A stretch of DNA of 64,000 nucleotides from Hyaloscypha bicolor E (Eukaryota; Ascomycota; Leotiomycetes; Helotiales; Hyaloscyphaceae): positions 2,939,363 through 3,003,362 of the forward strand of contig NW_020194685.1 in NCBI RefSeq assembly GCF_002865645.1. The letters are read 5' to 3'. Positions 59,435 to 64,000 of the stretch are shown one piece after another. The notes below the pieces were generated by a model. The model made no database searches, was not told where the DNA came from, and saw only the letters and a list, made by a program, of their open reading frames with translations. Position numbers and translations under genes: made by a program. Each line of letters opens with the position of its first letter. Position 1 is the stretch's first letter.

Positions 59435-59442
59435 GTGCTGAT
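59435..59442 (+). repeat. Right 8-bp target duplication (GTGCTGAT)
   Basis: Exact copy of 58589-58596. Confidence 0.88.
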
Positions 59443-60301
59443 GCAAAGAGAGAATTGTTTTGCCCCTCCTGACCTCCCACATTCAAAAATTGTCGATTCT
59501 GTGGGTTTTTCTATAAAATGCCCTATTTCTTATATGCTATCTCGCGGCCCTACGTGCGTACTCGCCTCCTTGGATATAACGCACGTTCACTGCTCATGCC
59601 TAGGGTATGCCTTTCGCCAAGCCTTGCGAATAGCTTTATATTTCTTGTACGTAGCTCCGCACGTAAATACGCTTCGCACGTGAATGCACTCTAAATATAA
59701 ATATGTTCTAAACATAAATGCGCTTTGCACGTGAATGCGCTCCGCACGCAGCCGTGCGCGACTGCGTGCCCCTGGCCTCTATGGTCTCACTATTAGTAGA
59801 GATAAGCTTTAGAACTCCCAGAATTAGTATAACGGCTAGTTGCCTTTGACTATTGAATGCAAAGTGCGGAATCGCCATGGTTTGTAACGTGCATGTCTGA
59901 CTTCTGTCATTCTTTTCCCCAAGAACATTGGTACCGGTACTTGGATATTTCTCACTCACTAATAGTCTGTTTCCAGTTTGGAAGGAATGCCTCGGGTTTG
60001 AATTTCCCCTCTATGCAGGATCGCTTATTAATTGTTTATTGCCAACCACTTGCTTCGAACCTTCTTTCTTCATTCAACTCGCAACTTTTCCAATCTTCAA
60101 CAAACGCCTCTCTGGTCCCGTTCCGGCCAATTGCATCAGAACCCTTGCAGCCGCGATTTCGTTGAGCCGTAGAAATCTTGTGAGTGTACGGATCCTCCCG
60201 TCGTGACCGACTCTACTGATCAAGCCGCAAGGTATCGTCTCCGTCCCTTGCCAACCATTCCCTAGCAGGCATTGTGCCATCAACTGGCAAACTCCCCCAT
60301 C
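59443..60301. other. Spacer with short degenerate repeats
   Basis: Between the hAT-type element and 2EXR gene 4. At 59650-59760 a short motif of the form CTYCGCACGTGAATGCG recurs four times (about 59655, 59672, 59723 and 59740) with changes. The last 300 bases are probable promoter and leader. Confidence 0.45.
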
Positions 60302-61027
60302 ATGGTGCTGGTCAATCCGAACACGCTCGCGAACAATCCCCCTGCTATTCGACACAGGACTTTCTGGCCCTCCATCGATATCGATTGGCTCGAGTTCACC
60401 AAGTTCCCTAAACTTCCCCCGGAACTCCGTCTTAGGATTTGGTCCCACTCACTTCCAGATCCTAGGATCGTGACAATCGAGCAGAGCCTGACACGAGCAA
60501 AGGACTACCGCATCTCCTGCCAAAATCGCGTCCCTGGCACTTTGCTCGTCAATCGAGAGTCACGTGAAGTTGCTCTGAAACGATACTCCCTCCGCTTCAC
60601 GACCTTGGAGAATGTTTACGGACCTCCTGTATACTTCGACTTCAACCGCGATGTCATATGTCTGAAGAGATGTGACAGAGCTTGGTGGAACAACTTCAAC
60701 GATGAGTTTAATGAAGATCTGAGCCTGGTGACTAGGATCATGATAGAGAACCTACATTGCTCCCTGAACCAAATGATTCTCCGAGCAGAACCGTTTCGTA
60801 ACATGTGCAGCTTAGGTTTAGTTCGTGAGGACCTTCAGCCGCGGCTGACTTTGAACGAAGAAATGCGGGTTTTCTCGGGTCTGAGAGCATGCATACATAG
60901 GGCGGAGGGATTAGGCGCGAGGTTCAAGGAGGGGGACGCAAAGTTACTGGAGAGACTGGACGTTTACTTCATTTCCCGCTTTAGTGTGTTTGATCTGGAG
61001 CAAGGGGTGAGTGATTGGGAGCCTTGA
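60302..61027 (+). CDS. 2EXR-family protein 4, 241 residues
   Basis: Single exon from MVLVNPNTLANNPPA. FPKLPPELRLRIWSHSLPDP starts at residue 35; GTLLVNRESREVALKRYSLR and VYFDFNRDVICLKR complete the domain. Motifs are closest to gene 3 (FPKLPxELRxxIW, LPxPRxVTx), suggesting that these two copies are sisters now separated by the hAT-type element. The C-terminal sequence LERLDVYFISRFSVFDLEQG matches the closing strand of relatives. Confidence 0.88.
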   Translation: MVLVNPNTLANNPPAIRHRTFWPSIDIDWLEFTKFPKLPPELRLRIWSHSLPDPRIVTIEQSLTRAKDYRISCQNRVPGTLLVNRESREVALKRYSLRFTTLENVYGPPVYFDFNRDVICLKRCDRAWWNNFNDEFNEDLSLVTRIMIENLHCSLNQMILRAEPFRNMCSLGLVREDLQPRLTLNEEMRVFSGLRACIHRAEGLGARFKEGDAKLLERLDVYFISRFSVFDLEQGVSDWEP

Positions 61028-62175
61028 GACTCTCTCGAATCGACGCAGCGTTTCGCCTTCCTCAGGACCGAATCCTTCAGTCTCACGCCAAACACCATCC
61101 ACATCTACCGACCGCCCATTTTGTCCCTCGATCGTCTTCTCATCAACACACAACCTCGTCGATCAACATTTAATAAATGGCCTTTCCACAAGCACGGTTT
61201 TCTGTCACAACGACTTAGCCGCTCCCCCCGAGACCATTTGAGTCAGTATTCCGAATCAACAAATCATCTTACCTTGATGTGGGCTTTATTCGGCTTCGCA
61301 GAGAGTGCTGGAGTGCCACCTAATCAGTGGTGGAAATTTTGTACTATGCTGTAATTTCGAGATTATTCTTGAGCCCTTGCTTCCTCAAGTTGCTGAGAAA
61401 TCATCTAGCGGTATCAATCAAATAGATGCATTTCAGGAGCACACACCGCTCCACTGAGATGATCATAGAGCTTGCGCTGAGTAGATGTTGTACGTGGGTG
61501 GGTGAATAGGGAGATCGGCGAAGCAGAGTATCTAAATATGCATTGTGACACGAAGCCGTCAACAACCTTGCCATTGGAATTCCAAAATTGCGAGCTGCGT
61601 TGATCTACTGAACACTCCGAACTTTTGATTACCGTGCATTGCAAACAGCCACAGACGCTGATTATCAGTGGGGGACCTTCCAGCTATAATTTCATTTGTA
61701 CGCGGCCCCTACGATTCATCAGCACCAATATATACATGCCAAGAGCCTCCGAACACCGAGTTGATTGAGAGCAGATTAAAATTGACAATGGCTGAAGAAG
61801 TTATCTGGTACCGTCCAAATGTTTGTTGAATACTTTAGGTTAAGCTTCAAAGGCATTTTCCTCTCAGTCTCTTCTCAAGAACTGCCTTATATTCCGCTTC
61901 GAAATTTCGAACAGACCATTTGTCAAACCCAACTCTTCTCAAGCTCACATCTACCCTCGGCAAACACCTCAAGATGCATCTCACCTAGTACCTCTCATTG
62001 ACCTTCTATATGAGCATTGGAGTCCTCTTTCCCAATCCCAGATGAAGTACTCATCTCCTAGCCCATAGCTAAGATCATGTTCTAACTAACTCACAGCATT
62101 TTCCCCCAGGAACCAGGGTCGATGCCTCTAAGAGGAATCTTGGGTTGGTAGTTCTGGGGAGGGTAATCCCTCCAT
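61028..62175. other. Intergenic, no gene seen
   Basis: 1.1 kb of ordinary composition without a supportable frame. Confidence 0.35.
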
Positions 62176-62850
62176 TTGGGACCCTTGTTCGCTCATTATA
62201 AAGGGCCACATCATTTCCTGCCAAGAAAAGACACAATTCTCAACCTGACAGCACACGCGGAAGCCGAGAAACACTCCTCTCATGCATCAGATCTCATATC
62301 TTATATCGAAACCCGTAACACTTCGACTGCACCCGAAACGGAGGAGTCTGATGCGTGACCCGAGTTTCGATTAGATAATTTCGACGAAATTCCTTACGAT
62401 GTCCTCGAACAGTTAAGCCAGGAACAAATAGAGGATATAAAGAAGTCATTGCAAAAGGACATTGACGGTTAAAACGGGGCCTCTTCGCTAGCTCCCGCCA
62501 CTGTGGTCAACGACGACGGGGGGGGGAGTGCTAAATAGTGAGGATTTGAAAGAACTCGGTTGCATTGAGTTGAAGGGGGTTATACTAGAAGATCGGCCTT
62601 TTGTGACGTTCTCCTGGCCAAACCGATTCTAGCCTGCTCGCTATTTTATTATTTACCAGGGCGAAACGCTGCGTGAGGGTGGGAAATTTTGGTTACGATG
62701 TTCCCTAAATTGCAGAATATCAAGAACGTATCAGGGAAAGTTGGTAGCACTTGATTGAATTATCAAATGCGGTCAAGGTTGTGTGGGATGATTTAAGTTC
62801 TCGGAATCTTGGAGATTGTTCAACGCCTGCTGTTTTTCGCCTCGCTTAAA
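62176..62850 (+). pseudogene. Decayed gene of unknown family
   Basis: Coding-like segments run in order on the plus strand but are broken. 62176-62358 is open (60 codons) to a TGA, then the same frame continues PEFRLDNFDEIPYDVLEQLS and QEQIEDIKKSLQKDIDG to a TAA at 62470. After a frame change, DLKELGCIELKGVILEDRPF meets a TAG near 62628 and continues with YFIIYQGETLREGGKFWLR. From about 62715 EYQERIRESW, a TAG, and HLIELSNAVKVVWDDLS follow to a TAA. Both TAGs are explicable as CAG-to-TAG change. I do not recognise the protein. Confidence 0.5.
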
Positions 62851-63160
62851 AAGGGGCGGCTTCCCGATTCTGACAGAACAAATCATGGACAAGGAAAAGC
62901 TTGAGGTAACAACGCAAAATTGTTGAGTTGTTCTCCTAGCCTTAGATTCTTTGAACTCATAGAACATATGGAAAACAGTGCCCCATGTACCTGTTTTACT
63001 TAGCAACGGAGATCGTTTGCGTTATGCTGTTCTGTTAAAAATTGGCTGTTCTCCATGCTACCTTTGTTTAATACTCAAGTATAAAGTTAGACATCAATCT
63101 TCATGTCCTTAACTCTCAAACTGATTACTTGTCTCCAAATCAGAAATCACAACAGCAAAT

Positions 63161-64000
63161 ATGGCGGACACACTTTCCACCTTTACGAACTTCGGCGTCC
63201 TGCCAAAAGAGCTCCGTCTCTTGGCGTGGGAGCAAGCCGTCAATAGCATTGAACCGAAATCCGTGGTCATCGAACCGCTGTACACATTGAATCACGAAGG
63301 TGCAGTCATTGTTGATACCTTCAGAGGATACAAAGCCCGTCCATCGGACGTTTCTCCTGTAATGCTGCAGACCAGCTCGGAAGCACGAGCCGTAGTACTG
63401 AAAAGCTACCGTCGCATGTTTGGAGACACAGACCCTCCAAGCTTCCCCATATACTTCAATCCCGATCGCGATAGTCTGCACCTACGAGACTGCGACCCCA
63501 AATGGAAAGGCAAAATTCCCGACTGGTCGAAGGCCCCTGAAGAGCTCGCTCTCATCAAGAATCTTGTCATTTACTACAGCCGTGACTCCCCGCTAAAACT
63601 GCCTGCTTCATATCCGTTTGGCTTGGCTGCTTTCGAGTCCCTCGAAAGTCTGAGTATACCCAGCGGTCGAGGCGACCCTGCGACTGCCATGAAGTCGCTC
63701 GTGGCTCGGAGGGAAAAAGAATCCCCCAAGGCTGCGGAAATACTTCGCTCTTTCCCTCTTCCAGAAGCAGAAGATCCTGCGTCTGTGGAGCAATACGAGA
63801 ATCAGGTCACAGCTGCTATGGCGAGCTTTTGGACCACAAAAATGCATCCGATACAGATTGGGAGAGGTAAGCCGGTCACGCCTCCGCCGAGACTTATCTT
63901 TCTGACTTGGGAGCAAGTCGAAGCTTTCAATGAGAAAACGCCTAGTTTGGACAGAACCCGAAACACCTATCCGCTGGTTATGCAGAATTTGCGTTCCTTT
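63161..64000 (+). CDS. 2EXR-family protein 5, cut by the window edge
   Basis: Open from ATG at 63161 for 280 codons to the last base. MADTLSTFTNFGVLPKELRL starts the motif early (residue 11), with LLAWEQAVNS after it. VMLQTSSEARAVVLKSYRRM and IYFNPDRDSLHLRD form the second half. The C-terminal PPRLIFLTWEQVEAFNEK resembles the closing strand of relatives. This is the most divergent of the five copies here, lacking the IW.(Y/H)AL core. The stop codon lies outside the window. Confidence 0.87.
   Translation, partial: MADTLSTFTNFGVLPKELRLLAWEQAVNSIEPKSVVIEPLYTLNHEGAVIVDTFRGYKARPSDVSPVMLQTSSEARAVVLKSYRRMFGDTDPPSFPIYFNPDRDSLHLRDCDPKWKGKIPDWSKAPEELALIKNLVIYYSRDSPLKLPASYPFGLAAFESLESLSIPSGRGDPATAMKSLVARREKESPKAAEILRSFPLPEAEDPASVEQYENQVTAAMASFWTTKMHPIQIGRGKPVTPPPRLIFLTWEQVEAFNEKTPSLDRTRNTYPLVMQNLRSF

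Noticed and set aside
58371..64000. CRISPR-like reading of the 51-bp tandem units
   Set aside because: Units are contiguous without spacers and lie inside a transposon; this is eukaryotic DNA.

Overview
The window is nuclear DNA of a filamentous ascomycete. Genes are intron-bearing (28 spliceosomal introns are inferred inside the genes annotated here, most 41-60 bp, with CTAAY/CTGAY branch sites), there are no operons, and the content is typically fungal: HET domain, 2EXR-family, CorA-like and Tle1-like (DUF2235) proteins, a kinase-vWA protein, and a hypermutated Ty3/gypsy element. The gene-family mix suggests Leotiomycetes (Helotiales-like), but this is inference only; no rRNA or barcode is present.

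Layout. 1-6.3 kb: three minus-strand genes (partial kinase/vWA fusion, CorA-like membrane protein, small orphan). 6.70-17.15 kb: a complete but dead LTR retrotransposon with 115-bp LTRs, a 5-bp target duplication, PBS, PPT, and gag/RT/RNase H/integrase relics. CpA-to-TpA mutation has shredded the interior while the LTRs stay almost intact. 18.0-21.7 kb: divergent housekeeping pair (CDF zinc transporter and ALG1). 23.1-29.7 kb: two accessory genes (HET protein, Tle1-like hydrolase) in long gene-poor stretches. 32.4-38.5 kb: Ubc7-type E2, an unrecognised small gene head-to-head with CSN12, a broken chromodomain gene, and a carboxymuconolactone-decarboxylase-like gene. 38.5-45.5 kb: 7 kb without a supportable gene. 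45.5-52.9 kb: SDR reductase, AP-2 sigma, zinc-knuckle protein and HIS5. 53.2-64.0 kb: five same-strand 2EXR-family genes (the last cut by the window edge), separated by AT-rich DNA, a non-autonomous hAT-type element with 8-bp target duplication, and a decayed gene.

Conserved housekeeping genes (glycosylation, zinc transport, ubiquitin transfer, signalosome, endocytosis, histidine synthesis) thus alternate with accessory, repeat-associated blocks. Splice sites were inferred by reading-frame continuity and family-typical protein sequence; no transcript data were available. Three inferred introns need GC-AG rather than GT-AG ends.
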